A DNA stretch of 64,000 nt from Archangium sp. (GTDB lineage Bacteria > Myxococcota > Myxococcia > Myxococcales > Myxococcaceae): contig JAUXRX010000009.1 in the NCBI GenBank assembly GCA_030681645.1, positions 248,001 through 312,000 on the forward strand. Reading direction: 5' to 3'. A program made the position numbers and the translations under genes. Within the stretch, counting starts at the first letter, position 1; the number at the start of each line of letters is the position of its first letter. Below the pieces are notes generated by a model that saw only the letters and a program-made list of their open reading frames with translations, was not told the DNA's origin and did no database searches. Of this stretch, positions 17,164-25,329 are shown one piece after another.

Positions 17164-17478
17164 ATGAATGGAACGCTCAAGTCGCTGCTCGCCAGCGCCG
17201 GCCTGTGGGTGGCCGCCGGCATCGCGTGGCTCTTCGTGGTCGCCCTCAGCGCGGCGATGGCGGGGAAGGGCATGGGCACCGCGCTGACCGTCGCGATGCT
17301 GATCTCGTGGGGCTCGGCGCTGCTCTTGAGCCTCGGCGTGGTCATGGTGGGGAAGACGCTCATCTGGAAGTGGATGCCGGAGGGTGGGAGGGTCGCGGTG
17401 CTGCTGGCGCTCATCGCTGCCCAGGCCGCGACCTTCGTCCTCGAGGGCCTGTCCGTCTTCGTCATCTTCAACCGATGA
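17164..17478 (+). CDS. Small membrane protein, hypothetical
   Basis: 104 residues, three or four predicted membrane helices (SAGLWVAAGIAWLFVVALSA, TALTVAMLISWGSALLLSLG, VAVLLALIAAQAATFVLEG). No known family. Its stop overlaps the start of the next gene (ATGA at 17475), so the two are probably co-translated. Start ATG 17164 lies only 26 bp from the divergent thioesterase start. Confidence 0.65.
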   Translation: MNGTLKSLLASAGLWVAAGIAWLFVVALSAAMAGKGMGTALTVAMLISWGSALLLSLGVVMVGKTLIWKWMPEGGRVAVLLALIAAQAATFVLEGLSVFVIFNR

Positions 17479-17840
17479 GAGACCCCGAGGTCGTCGCCTT
17501 CATCGCCGCGCTCGAGCCAACGCTGAAGCAGCAGGTCGAGCAGATCCGGAAAGCCATCGTCGGGGTGAGCAAGGACATCCACGAGGGCATCAAGTGGAAC
17601 GTCCCGAGTTTTCGAACGAAAGACTGGTTCGCCACCTTCCACCTGCGAGGGGAGGGCGTGCGCCTCATCCTTCACAGCGGCGCGAAGGGGAAGAAGCCCT
17701 TGCAGGATTCCCTCGCGGACCCGCTCCTCGAGTGGCTGGGCAGGGACCGCGCGATGATCACCTTCGCCGACGCGAAGGACGTGAAGGCGAAGCTGCCGGC
17801 GCTGCAGCGCCTCATCGCGGAGTGGATCAAGCGGCTCTGA
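17475..17840 (+). CDS. DUF1801-domain protein
   Basis: 121 residues from ATG 17475. The family pattern is visible: an N-terminal helix pair (VVAFIAALEPTLKQQVEQIR), then IHEGIKWNVPSFRTKDWFATFHLRGEGVRLILHSG in which IKWNVPSF and FATF are typical, and a C-terminal ALQRLIAEWIKRL helix. DUF1801 proteins share a frataxin/YdhG-like fold; molecular role not settled. It overlaps the small membrane protein gene by 4 nt. The longer frame reaching back to 16995 is an artefact. Confidence 0.85.
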   Translation: MRDPEVVAFIAALEPTLKQQVEQIRKAIVGVSKDIHEGIKWNVPSFRTKDWFATFHLRGEGVRLILHSGAKGKKPLQDSLADPLLEWLGRDRAMITFADAKDVKAKLPALQRLIAEWIKRL

Positions 17841-17868
17841 AGCCCGCGCGCGTGGTAACGAGCGCGCC

Positions 17869-19974
17869 GTGCCGAGGGAGTTGCTCAAGCGGGTCGCGTT
17901 CACCCAACTGCTGATCTTCGGCGGGCTGTACCTCGCCTCGGTGGCGACCTTCGTGCTGATGGCCGACGGCATCACCGAGCGCTTCACCGCGATGGCGCGG
18001 GGGCCCTACCTGCTGACGGCGATCGGGGCGCAGGTCCGGCTGATCCCCGCGTACGGGGTGCTCGCGCTGGTGGCCACCGCGCTCAGTGTGCCGGTGCTCG
18101 CGCGCTTCGGTGAGGTCTCGCGGGCGAGGTTGCTGGTGCAGGTGTTGGTGGCGGACGTGGTGATCGCCCTGCTCGCGCTGGGCCCGGTGCTGCGCAACGG
18201 CCCCGGCCTCGTCGACACGGTGGCGCGCAAGCTGCCGGCGATCGATCTCTACGCGCTCTACCGCTGGCACGTGCTCGACGTGCTCACGCTGCTCTTCGCG
18301 GGGCTGGTGCTGTTCGCGATCGCCAGCGTGGGCCCCTCGACTCCGCGCGGGGTGAACGGGCGGGTTCCGCGCGGGGTGAACGGCCGGATGCTGCTGGTGG
18401 GGGTGGCGTTGCTGCTGGCGGGTGCGACGACGTTGCATCGCACGCCGCCGCCGAAGGCGACCGTGCTCGATCGGCCCAACGTGCTCATCATCGCGGCCGA
18501 TTCCTGGCGGTTCGATCGGGTGGGCGTGCACGGCGCGAAGCACGCGGATCTCACTCCGAACATCGACGCGTTCTCGAAGCAGGCGATCGATCTCACCAAC
18601 CTGCACGTGGCCACCGCGAGCACGCTGGAGTCGTGGGTGACCTTCTTCACCGGCCAGCTCCCCTCGACGCACGGCATCCGCAGCATGTACCCGAGCCGGG
18701 ACGAGGTGCGGGCGGTGGACCAGTTGAGCGCCACGGTGCCGAGGCTCTTGAGCGCGGCGGGCTACGACACCTTCGTCTCGTCGGACTGGGTGGGGAACTG
18801 CTTCGACCTGGTGGACCTCGGGTTCGGCACGCGGCACGTGGGCTCGGTGCAGAACTTCGAGGCGCTGCTGCTCGAGGCGACGGTGAAGGCGCACCCGCTG
18901 GTGCCGCTCGCCTTCGGTGGGCTGCCTGGCGTGCTCGGCGACGTGCTGGTGCCGGGGCGGTCGGCGCTGGCCTCGCAGGCGCGGCCGGGAGCGCTGGTCG
19001 ATCAGCTCTTCGACGACGTCGACGCGAGCGTGAAGGCGAAGCGGCCCTTCCTGGGGATGTTGTTCTTGAGCCCCACGCACCTCCCGTACAACTCGCGGCA
19101 CCCGTTCAACGTGAAGTACGGCACGCCGGGGTATTCCGGGCCGCACCGGTACCAGGTCGAGGTCACGGCGCACGAGCTGATCACCACCGGCTTCTCACCG
19201 ACGCTGCCGCGCGAGGCGATCGAGCACGTGCAGGATCTCTACGACGACGCGGTGAGTGACTTCGACGACACGGTGGGCCGGGTGCTGGGCGAGCTGGACG
19301 CGCGCGGCCTCACCCAGAACACGCTCGTCATCATCACCACCGATCACGGAGAGGATCTCTACGATCCCGGCTCGACACTCGGTCACGGCACCAACTTCTT
19401 CGGCGGAGATCAGAGCACGCACATTCCGTTCTTCCTCCGCCTGCCCGGGCAGAGCCTGCCCTCGACGGTGAGCACGCTGACCCGCACGGTCGACCTGGCG
19501 CCCACGTTGCTCTCGGCGCTGGGGCTGCCGGTGCCGCCGTCGATGGAAGGGGTGAACCTGCTCCCGGTGCTGCGCGGGGAGGGCACCGAGCCGGACCTCA
19601 TCTCATTTGCCGAGACCTGCTACCTCTTCTTCCCCAAGGCGCAGGCGATGACGGGGCTGACCGAGGCCGAGCGCGCCGAGGTGGTGGAATTGTCCGGCGC
19701 GGCGGACACGCTCGAGGTCGACCCCGGCTTCCGGCACAACCTGGTGCTGCGGCCTGCGTATCGCGAGCAGGTGATCGCGGCGAAGGACCGCATGGTGCGC
19801 ACCACGCGGTGGAAGCTGATCGAGATCCCCGGGAAGACGCGGCCCATTCGCCGGCTCTACGACGTGTTGGCGGACCCCCAGCAGACGACCAATCTGGCGG
19901 GGCGCGGGCTCCCCGAAGAGGCGGAGCTGGCGGCGTTGCTGGCGCGGCCCGATTGCCGTGCGCGTCACCCGTAG
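17869..19974 (+). CDS. Membrane sulfatase-superfamily protein
   Basis: 701 residues. Four or five N-terminal membrane helices (to about residue 185) precede an alkaline-phosphatase-superfamily domain: RPNVLIIAADSWRFDR with metal-binding Asp, and DHGEDLYDPGSTLGHGTNF with the second metal site. The position of the sulfatase formylglycine motif CxPSR reads TASTLESWVTFFTG: there is no Cys, Pro or Arg, so it is not a standard sulfatase and may use Thr/Ser like LtaS or EptA phospho-transferases, which also have membrane N-termini. Residues around 155-172 (RGVNGR twice) are encoded by a dispersed repeat inserted in frame between helices. Start ATG/GTG near 17869 inferred from the first helix. Confidence 0.85.
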   Translation: MPRELLKRVAFTQLLIFGGLYLASVATFVLMADGITERFTAMARGPYLLTAIGAQVRLIPAYGVLALVATALSVPVLARFGEVSRARLLVQVLVADVVIALLALGPVLRNGPGLVDTVARKLPAIDLYALYRWHVLDVLTLLFAGLVLFAIASVGPSTPRGVNGRVPRGVNGRMLLVGVALLLAGATTLHRTPPPKATVLDRPNVLIIAADSWRFDRVGVHGAKHADLTPNIDAFSKQAIDLTNLHVATASTLESWVTFFTGQLPSTHGIRSMYPSRDEVRAVDQLSATVPRLLSAAGYDTFVSSDWVGNCFDLVDLGFGTRHVGSVQNFEALLLEATVKAHPLVPLAFGGLPGVLGDVLVPGRSALASQARPGALVDQLFDDVDASVKAKRPFLGMLFLSPTHLPYNSRHPFNVKYGTPGYSGPHRYQVEVTAHELITTGFSPTLPREAIEHVQDLYDDAVSDFDDTVGRVLGELDARGLTQNTLVIITTDHGEDLYDPGSTLGHGTNFFGGDQSTHIPFFLRLPGQSLPSTVSTLTRTVDLAPTLLSALGLPVPPSMEGVNLLPVLRGEGTEPDLISFAETCYLFFPKAQAMTGLTEAERAEVVELSGAADTLEVDPGFRHNLVLRPAYREQVIAAKDRMVRTTRWKLIEIPGKTRPIRRLYDVLADPQQTTNLAGRGLPEEAELAALLARPDCRARHP
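18333..18383. repeat. Family A dispersed repeat, one and a half copies, in frame
   Basis: CCTCGACTCCGCGCGGGGTG (18335 on) plus AACGG, followed at 18365-18383 by a second partial copy TCCGCGCGGGGTGAACGG. Same element as at 53643, 56739, 57807, 57862 and 62451. Here it adds the peptide RGVNGR-VPRGVNGR to the loop before a membrane helix without breaking the frame. Confidence 0.75.
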
Positions 19975-19977
19975 CCT

Positions 19978-20089
19978 GTCTCCCTCTCCCTGCGCCGCAG
20001 CGGGGAGAGGGCTGGGTTGAGGGGCCGATCGCCCGAAGCGCCCCTCACCCGGCCTGCGGCCGACCTCTCCCCGCTTCGCAGGGCGAGGT
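19978..20089. repeat. Family B palindromic repeats, inverted pair
   Basis: CCCTCTCCCTGCGCCGCAGC with GGGGAGAGGG (19981-20010) faces CCGACCTCTCCCCGCTTCGC (about 20061-20080). They fill the gap between the convergent sulfatase and beta-propeller lipoprotein genes, starting 4 bp after one stop and touching the other. As RNA each makes a GC hairpin and could end transcription on both strands. Confidence 0.8.
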
Positions 20090-21535
20090 TCACCACTTCC
20101 TGCGATGAGCCCCGCTGCCGACAGCCCAGACCTCGGCGCCCCTCGCACTGACCGAGCGCAGCGTCGGCTCGGTCGCCGCCCCGTAGCTGCACTGCTCCCA
20201 CGCCGTCCCGGTGTTGCGCAGCACCGTGCCCGCCTCGCCGACGGCCCATGCCGTACCGTCAGCCCCGACCGTCACGGAATACAGCGCGCGGTTGGTGACC
20301 GGCGGCACCACCGACCAGACGCCGGCCGAGAGCCGCAGCACCGCGCCGCGTGCTCCTACCGCCCAGCCGTTCTGCGCGTCCGTGAGCGTCACGTCGTAGA
20401 GCGTCTCGCTGCTCGGGCTGGTGATGCTGGTCCACGTGCCGGTCTGCAGCCTGCGAATGAGCCCGCTCACGCCCACGGCCCAGCCGGTCTGCATGTCGAT
20501 GACGTCGACGCCGTTGAGCTGGCCGGTGGTGACGCCGCCGATCTGCGGGCTGTACGTGCCGCTCGAGATGCGGGTGAGCTGCCCGGCGCGGCCCACCGCC
20601 CAGCCGTTGTTGGCGTCGACGAGGTCGAGCGCGCGCAGCTCCCAGCCCAGCGAGTTCTGCGAGAGGGTCCAGGTGCCGTTCACCAGCTTGAGGGCCATGC
20701 CGTAGTAGTACGTGGTGCCGCCCGCGGAGGTGGACCAGCCGCCCACCGCCCAGCCGTTGCGCGAGTCGATGAGGCTGATGTCGTAGAGCGTGTAGCTGAA
20801 GTTGCCGCTCGGCCCGGTCTGCTTCGTCCAGGTGCCGTTGTCGTAGCGGAGCAGCGTCTGGTTTCCACCCACCGCGAAGCCGCCGTCGGTGCCGAGCGCG
20901 AGGCCGTACATCGTCTCGGTGGTGCTCACGGTGCTCGAGTCGATCGTCGGGGGGCGGCAGGTCACGGTGCGGCTGCAGTCGGGATCGCAGCTGCAGCTGC
21001 CGGTGCACTGGGTGGTGGTGTCGCAGGCGCAGCTCGAACCTCCGCCGCCGCCCGTTCCTCCTCCGGTGGTGCCGCCTCCCGTTCCTCCGCCCGTCGTGCC
21101 TCCTCCGGTACCTCCTCCCGTCGTGCCTCCGCCCGTGCCTCCGCCGATTCCTCCGCCCGTCGTGCCTCCTCCGGTTCCTCCGCCCGTCGTGCCTCCGCCG
21201 GTGCCTCCGCCCGTCGTGCCTCCTCCGGTTCCTCCACCTGTCGTGCCTCCGCCCGTGCCTCCGCCCGTCGCGCCTCCGCCGCCTCCGGTCATCCCGTTGC
21301 CACCGCCCGCGGCCATGCAGTCCTGCAGCTGACAGCTCTGCTGTCCGGCCACGCACACGTCACACGCCAGACCGCCCATGCCGCAGGCGTTCTGGGCCGT
21401 GCCTGGCTGGCACTGACCGCTCGCGTCGCAGCAGCCGAAGGGACAGGAGATCTCGTCGCAGCTCTCCTGCGGCGGGCCGCAGTGAAGGAGGAACAGCGAG
21501 AGGAGGGCGAGGGGAAGCAGTCGGATCGGGCTCAT
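20090..21535 (-). CDS. Lipoprotein with Gly/Thr repeat linker and YCF48-like propeller
   Basis: 481 residues. Signal peptide and lipobox LLHC (Cys 19), a Cys-rich segment (CDEISCPFGCCD, CDVCVAGQQSCQLQDC), then a GGGTGGGTT tandem repeat at about residues 77-167, a second Cys cluster (SCACDTTTQCTGSCSCDPDC) and a propeller of about six units each carrying NGWAVG or TAWAVG (about 205-475). This blade signature is that of YCF48/BNR-like repeats found in myxobacterial surface proteins. The linker likely holds the propeller away from the outer membrane. A similar protein is at 40630. Confidence 0.85.
   Translation of the reverse strand: MSPIRLLPLALLSLFLLHCGPPQESCDEISCPFGCCDASGQCQPGTAQNACGMGGLACDVCVAGQQSCQLQDCMAAGGGNGMTGGGGGATGGGTGGGTTGGGTGGGTTGGGTGGGTTGGGTGGGTTGGGIGGGTGGGTTGGGTGGGTTGGGTGGGTTGGGTGGGGGSSCACDTTTQCTGSCSCDPDCSRTVTCRPPTIDSSTVSTTETMYGLALGTDGGFAVGGNQTLLRYDNGTWTKQTGPSGNFSYTLYDISLIDSRNGWAVGGWSTSAGGTTYYYGMALKLVNGTWTLSQNSLGWELRALDLVDANNGWAVGRAGQLTRISSGTYSPQIGGVTTGQLNGVDVIDMQTGWAVGVSGLIRRLQTGTWTSITSPSSETLYDVTLTDAQNGWAVGARGAVLRLSAGVWSVVPPVTNRALYSVTVGADGTAWAVGEAGTVLRNTGTAWEQCSYGAATEPTLRSVSARGAEVWAVGSGAHRRKW
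21035..21307. repeat. Low-complexity tandem repeat coding Gly/Thr linker
   Basis: Units of 12-21 bp such as CCTCCGCCCGTCGTG repeat about 14 times inside the lipoprotein gene and translate as GGGTGGGTT. All unit lengths are multiples of three, so gain or loss of units would change linker length without frameshift. Confidence 0.85.
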
Positions 21536-21579
21536 GGCCCATCAGTCGTCCGACGCACGAAATGTGGGTAAGTGGTTTG

Positions 21580-21623
21580 CCCCTCACCCCGACCCTCTCC
21601 CCGCTTCGTCGCAGGGAGAGGGA
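21580..21623. repeat. Family B palindromic repeat
   Basis: CCCTCACCCCGACCCTCTCC followed by CCGCTTCGTCGCAGGGAGAG. It lies between two leftward genes and ends 4 bp from the stop of the START-like gene (21627). Confidence 0.75.
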
Positions 21624-21626
21624 GGT

Positions 21627-22193
21627 TCAGCCCGAGCGCGGCGCCAACCGGCGCAGCCACTCCGCCCCCAGCCGCTCGCGCGAAGGCTCCACCACGAATG
21701 GCGCCAGCGCGCCCCCGGGATCCATGTGAATGCGGTGCTCGAGGCGAACCCGGCCGCCCCCCAGCGCCTGGAACAGGAAGCTGCCCTGCAGGTGCTTGAG
21801 GCGCACCAACCCCGGCCGCACCGGCGCGTCGTCCGCCGAGACGAAGTCCACCCGGCAGCTGCCCGGCGAAGGGCGCGTCCGCGTTCGGCTCACCACGTAG
21901 TCGCGCGGGCTGATCATCGGCGGAGCGATCTGCTCGTAGGTGACGCGCGCGTTCAGGCTCTCCTTGATCACCTCGCGCAGGTTGACGTGCGGCTCACCAG
22001 GCTCGAGCTTGCCGTTGCCGAAGGCGGCGCTGCACATCGTCTCGACGTCGCCCTGCGTCTCGAGGGTGAAGCGATACTCGACGAAGCCGGAGCCCGGCAC
22101 CTTGCGTGAAGCGATGGCGATGCCGTCGCGTTCCCCGCACGTCTCGAAGTCCTCTCCCGCGGCGAACAGGAGCAGCAACAGCACGCTCACCAT
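21627..22193 (-). CDS. START/SRPBCC-like secreted protein
   Basis: 188 residues from ATG 22193, overlapping the end of the SDR gene by 7 nt. A signal-like start (MVSVLLLLLFAAGEDF) is followed by KVPGSGFVEYRFTLET, NLREVIKESLNARVTYEQIAPPMISPRDYV and RLEHRIHMDPGGALAPF, the course of a START-type lipid-binding fold ending in a helix (RLGAEWLRRL). Such proteins bind lipids or sterols. The overlap with the SDR suggests one transcript and a joint role in a lipid-like substrate. Confidence 0.75.
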   Translation of the reverse strand: MVSVLLLLLFAAGEDFETCGERDGIAIASRKVPGSGFVEYRFTLETQGDVETMCSAAFGNGKLEPGEPHVNLREVIKESLNARVTYEQIAPPMISPRDYVVSRTRTRPSPGSCRVDFVSADDAPVRPGLVRLKHLQGSFLFQALGGGRVRLEHRIHMDPGGALAPFVVEPSRERLGAEWLRRLAPRSG

Positions 22194-23215
22194 GAGCGCA
22201 CCACCCGGCCTGGCCGCACCACCTGCCGCGTGGTCTTTACGCGAGCCGCCTGCCACCGCAGCGCATCACGCACCGACGTGGCGATCGCGCGGGGAACGAA
22301 GCCCAGCTCGTCCGCCGCCTTCTGGTGGCTCACGCTGAAGGGCACCGACACCGCGTGCACCGCGTAGGGCGTGAGCAGGGCCCGGTGTCCGGTGAGCCGC
22401 TCCCACAAGGGCGCGGGCGCCGCCACCACGTGCGCCAACCACCCCGGCAGCAGGGGCGGCACGCGCGCGCCCGTCTCGGCGTGGACCATCTCCGCCAGCG
22501 CCTTCAGCGTCACGTGCGCCCCACCCAGCAGGTACGCCTCGCCGCAGCGACCTCGCTCTGCCGCGGCGATCGTCCCGACCGCCACGTCGCGAACATCGAC
22601 CCAGTCGTGGCCGCCCGGCAGCAGCAGCGGCACCCGCTCGTCCACCAGGTCGCGCAAGAGCTGCCCCACCTCGGACAGCCTGAAGTCGAAGGGCCCCAGC
22701 ACGCCGGTGGGCAACACCAACACCGCGTCGAGCTCACCCGCCTTCGCCGCGCCCTGAACCGCCCTGCACGCGCGCGCCTTGCTCTTGCCGTACGCCCCGG
22801 CGGCGAGGGCGGGGTCGAAGCCTGCCTCCTCGGTCAGGATGCCGGAAGGTGGCTCGGTGAGCGCATGCACCGAGCCCATGTGCACCAACCGCCCGACGCC
22901 CGCGGCCCGGCACGACGCGACCACCACCTCGGTGCCCCCGACGTTGATCGCCTCGAGGCGGGCCTGCTGGCCGGCGGTGATGCTCACCACGCCCGCGAGG
23001 TGGAAGACCCGGTGGACCCCCTCGAAGGCCCGGCGCATCGCCTGCGGGTCCGTCACGTCGGCAAAGACCACCTCGACGTCGAGCCCTGCCAGCGCTGCGC
23101 CGTCGTCCCCGGGCTGAAGGATCGCGCGGGGCCGCTCACCACGGGCGCAGAGCTCGCGCACCAGCACATTGCCCAGGTGGCCGGTCGCTCCTGTCACTGC
23201 AGATCTCGACGACAT
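22187..23215 (-). CDS. Extended SDR, NAD-dependent epimerase/reductase
   Basis: 342 residues from ATG 23215 (MSSRSAVTG); longer upstream starts lie in the divergent promoter region. NAD(P)-binding TGATGHLGNVLV, VFADVTDP, HLAGVV, an active-site pair YGKSKA (YxxxK) and PTGVLGPFDF place it with dihydroflavonol-reductase/sterol-dehydrogenase-like SDRs. Substrate unknown. It overlaps the START-like gene and faces a TetR gene 91 bp away, so that regulator probably controls it. Confidence 0.88.
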   Translation of the reverse strand: MSSRSAVTGATGHLGNVLVRELCARGERPRAILQPGDDGAALAGLDVEVVFADVTDPQAMRRAFEGVHRVFHLAGVVSITAGQQARLEAINVGGTEVVVASCRAAGVGRLVHMGSVHALTEPPSGILTEEAGFDPALAAGAYGKSKARACRAVQGAAKAGELDAVLVLPTGVLGPFDFRLSEVGQLLRDLVDERVPLLLPGGHDWVDVRDVAVGTIAAAERGRCGEAYLLGGAHVTLKALAEMVHAETGARVPPLLPGWLAHVVAAPAPLWERLTGHRALLTPYAVHAVSVPFSVSHQKAADELGFVPRAIATSVRDALRWQAARVKTTRQVVRPGRVVRSW

Positions 23216-23247
23216 GGGTCCCCGCTTTTCTCGGCCAAGCACATCAT

Positions 23248-23260
23248 TGAGCATTCACTC
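23248..23260. promoter_or_regulatory. Weak candidate TetR operator
   Basis: TGAGCATTCACTC in the 91-bp gap between the SDR and TetR starts is the only TetR-operator-like stretch there, with GAG/CTC arms and an AT-richer surround. The symmetry is imperfect, so this is tentative. Confidence 0.2.
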
Positions 23261-23306
23261 GCGTTTACCTACTCACCCCGGGCTCGCGTTGAGGCAGCAT
23301 GGCGCC

Positions 23307-23960
23307 ATGGCACCCAAACGCCGCGCCGCCCCCCGGAAGAAGCCTCTGCAGCGCCGCAGCAGGGAGATGGTGGAGGTGCTGGTGGACGCCACCACTCGCG
23401 TTCTGCTCAAGGACGGCTACGAGGCCTGCACGACCAACCGGGTCGCGGAGGTCGCCGGGGTGAGCATCGGCAGCGTCTACCAGTACTTCCCCAACAAGGA
23501 GTCGCTGGTGGTGGCGGTGATGGAACGGCACCAGGCCCAGCTCCAGGCCGCGATGGTCGAGCGGCTCTCTCAGCTGGGGGACGCGGATCTGTCCACCGCG
23601 GTGCACGCGATGATGGGCGCCATGCTCGAGGTGCAGCGCCTGCAGCCGCGCCTGCACCGCGTCCTGCTCGAGCAGGTGCCGCGCATCGGGGCGCTGCGAC
23701 GGCTCCACGAGCTCAACAACGAGTACGCGCCGATGATCGAAGCCTGGCTGGAAGCGCACCGCGGCGAGCTGGGCATCACGAGCCCCTCGGTGGCCGCCTA
23801 TGTGCTGATCGGCGCGGTCGAAGGGGTGCTCCAGCGCGTGTTGATGGAGAAGCCGGGCTGGCTGGAGCTGGGGCTGCTGCAGGAGCACCTCACCCGGCTG
23901 GTGCTCAGCTACCTGGCGCCTACCGCTTCTGCTTCACGATGGCCATCGGCTCCATCGTGA
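23307..23960 (+). CDS. TetR-family transcriptional regulator
   Basis: 217 residues from ATG 23307 (MAPKRRAAPRKK). A basic tail is followed by the TetR helix-turn-helix: VDATTRVLLKDGYEACTTNRVAEVAGVSIGSVYQYF and PNKESLVVAVMERH. The C-terminal ligand domain is about 150 residues (AMMGAMLEVQRLQPRLHRVL, YVLIGAVEGVLQRV). Divergent from the SDR/START pair, the usual position of a local TetR repressor. Its 3' end overlaps the end of the convergent anti-sigma-like gene by about 40 bp. Confidence 0.9.
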   Translation: MAPKRRAAPRKKPLQRRSREMVEVLVDATTRVLLKDGYEACTTNRVAEVAGVSIGSVYQYFPNKESLVVAVMERHQAQLQAAMVERLSQLGDADLSTAVHAMMGAMLEVQRLQPRLHRVLLEQVPRIGALRRLHELNNEYAPMIEAWLEAHRGELGITSPSVAAYVLIGAVEGVLQRVLMEKPGWLELGLLQEHLTRLVLSYLAPTASASRWPSAPS

Positions 23961-24612
23961 GGCCCGGCGGCGTGAAGCCATTCTTGAGCGCGTCGCGAAT
24001 GCGCGTGGGCTCGAACGGCTCGTCGCTCGAGAGCAGGTAGAGCGTCTCGTTGCCCACCGTCTCGTCGAGCTGCGCGCCGTCGGGAATCACCGTGAGCCCT
24101 CGCTCCACGCGCAGCGCCTCGCTGCCCTTCACCGGCGCGTAGACCCACCAGCCATCGGGCGCGTGCGAGACGACCGCGACGTACACGCGGCGATCGGAGG
24201 CCACCTCGAAGCTCAGGGTCTCGCCGGGCGCCACCGGGGTCTGTTCGCTCAGGGTGCGGGTGCCGTGCTGGTTGGTGGCGGTGACGTGCCAGCCCACGCC
24301 GCCCTTCACCAGCGTCTCGGGGTCGTCCTGCTGCGTGCGGATGACGAGCAGCAGGGCCGCCGCCGCCGCGATGGCGCTGAGCGCTCCGAGCCAACCGCGC
24401 CACGCCGACTTCTTCGGGGGCATCACCTTCTCCACGAACGCCGCCGGAGGTTGGGTGACGAACAGCGCCGCCGTCGAGGCCTGCAGCAACCGCAGCGCCT
24501 CTGAATCGGGCGGCGACTCGCTCAAGACCTTCTCCACCGACGAGCGCTCGGCGGCCGGGAGCGCCTCGGCCAGGTACCGCTCGAGCTGGAGGTCAGTGAG
24601 TCGCCGAGTCAT
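23920..24612 (-). CDS. Anti-sigma-like membrane protein with DUF4384-like domain
   Basis: 230 residues. The N-terminus (TDLQLERYLAEALPAAERSSVEKVL) looks like the helical cytoplasmic part of anti-sigma/zinc-finger proteins but has no Cys/His pair. One membrane helix (WLGALSAIAAAAALLLVI, about 73-90) leads to an outer domain with FEVASDRRVYVAVVSHAPDG and GNETLYLLSSDEPF, as in DUF4384 proteins. No sigma factor gene is adjacent, so its partner, if any, is elsewhere. Confidence 0.65.
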   Translation of the reverse strand: MTRRLTDLQLERYLAEALPAAERSSVEKVLSESPPDSEALRLLQASTAALFVTQPPAAFVEKVMPPKKSAWRGWLGALSAIAAAAALLLVIRTQQDDPETLVKGGVGWHVTATNQHGTRTLSEQTPVAPGETLSFEVASDRRVYVAVVSHAPDGWWVYAPVKGSEALRVERGLTVIPDGAQLDETVGNETLYLLSSDEPFEPTRIRDALKNGFTPPGLTMEPMAIVKQKR

Positions 24613-24651
24613 ACGGTTATCGAGTCTGACGCATGAGCCTGATTTTCCGGG

Positions 24652-25311
24652 TCATTTCGTAACCCCCAGCTCCTGCTTGACCTCCGACATGGGCCTACCA
24701 CCGAAACGCGCCTTCACCTGGGCCAGGGTGCCGAAGCTGCGGGTGATCATCCGGTCGATGTAGAGCGTGCCCGCGAGGTGGTCCACCTCATGTTGGAGGA
24801 TGCGCGCCGGCCAGCCCTTCACCCGCCACGTCTGCGGCTGTCCCTGTCCGTCGAGGCCGCTCACCTCGACCTCACGAAAGCGCTCCACCAGCCCGGCGAA
24901 GCCCGCGACCGAGAGGCAGCCTTCGAAGAAGGTCACCTTCTCTTCGCCGATGGGGGTGAGCGTGGGGTTGATGAACACGCGCACCGGCACGGGCACCCGC
25001 TCGCGCTCAGCCCGTTCGGCCGGGGTGAGCGAGGCCATCAGCTCTTCCCGGTCCTCCAGCACCAGCACCCGCCAGGGCACGCCGATCTGCGGTGCGGCGA
25101 GGCCCACGCCCGGCGCCGCGCGCATCATGGCCACCATGCGCTCGAGCAGCGCCTGGAACTCGGGCGTGGTGATGCGCTCCACCGGTACGTCCTGCGCGGG
25201 CGCGCGGAGCACCGGGGCCCCTGTCTGAACAATCGGATTCTCGTCCACCTTCGCTCCTGGAATGGCCTTCACGCAGCCGCTCAGCACCAGCATCAGCACC
25301 GCGAATCTCAT
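24652..25311 (-). CDS. Peptide deformylase with lipoprotein signal
   Basis: 219 residues. All three deformylase motifs are intact: GVGLAAPQIG (68-77), EGCLS (130-134, metal-binding Cys 132) and QHEVDH (His 174, Glu 175, His 178), the Fe/Zn site that removes N-formyl groups. The N-terminus MRFAVLMLVLSGCVKA is a typical lipoprotein signal with lipobox LSGC at Cys 13, so the product may be exported and lipid-anchored, unlike the cytoplasmic housekeeping enzyme. ATG 25311 is the only start that keeps the lipobox. Divergent from a Gre-like gene, 18 bp between starts. No fmt gene nearby, so this is unlikely to be the main def. Confidence 0.88.
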   Translation of the reverse strand: MRFAVLMLVLSGCVKAIPGAKVDENPIVQTGAPVLRAPAQDVPVERITTPEFQALLERMVAMMRAAPGVGLAAPQIGVPWRVLVLEDREELMASLTPAERAERERVPVPVRVFINPTLTPIGEEKVTFFEGCLSVAGFAGLVERFREVEVSGLDGQGQPQTWRVKGWPARILQHEVDHLAGTLYIDRMITRSFGTLAQVKARFGGRPMSEVKQELGVTK

Positions 25312-25329
25312 GGGCGTACACTACGGCCC

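Noticed and set aside
20962..21237. Glu/Arg/Ala-rich coiled-coil-like minus frame
   Set aside because: Alternative frame of the Gly/Thr repeat; arises from repeat periodicity only.
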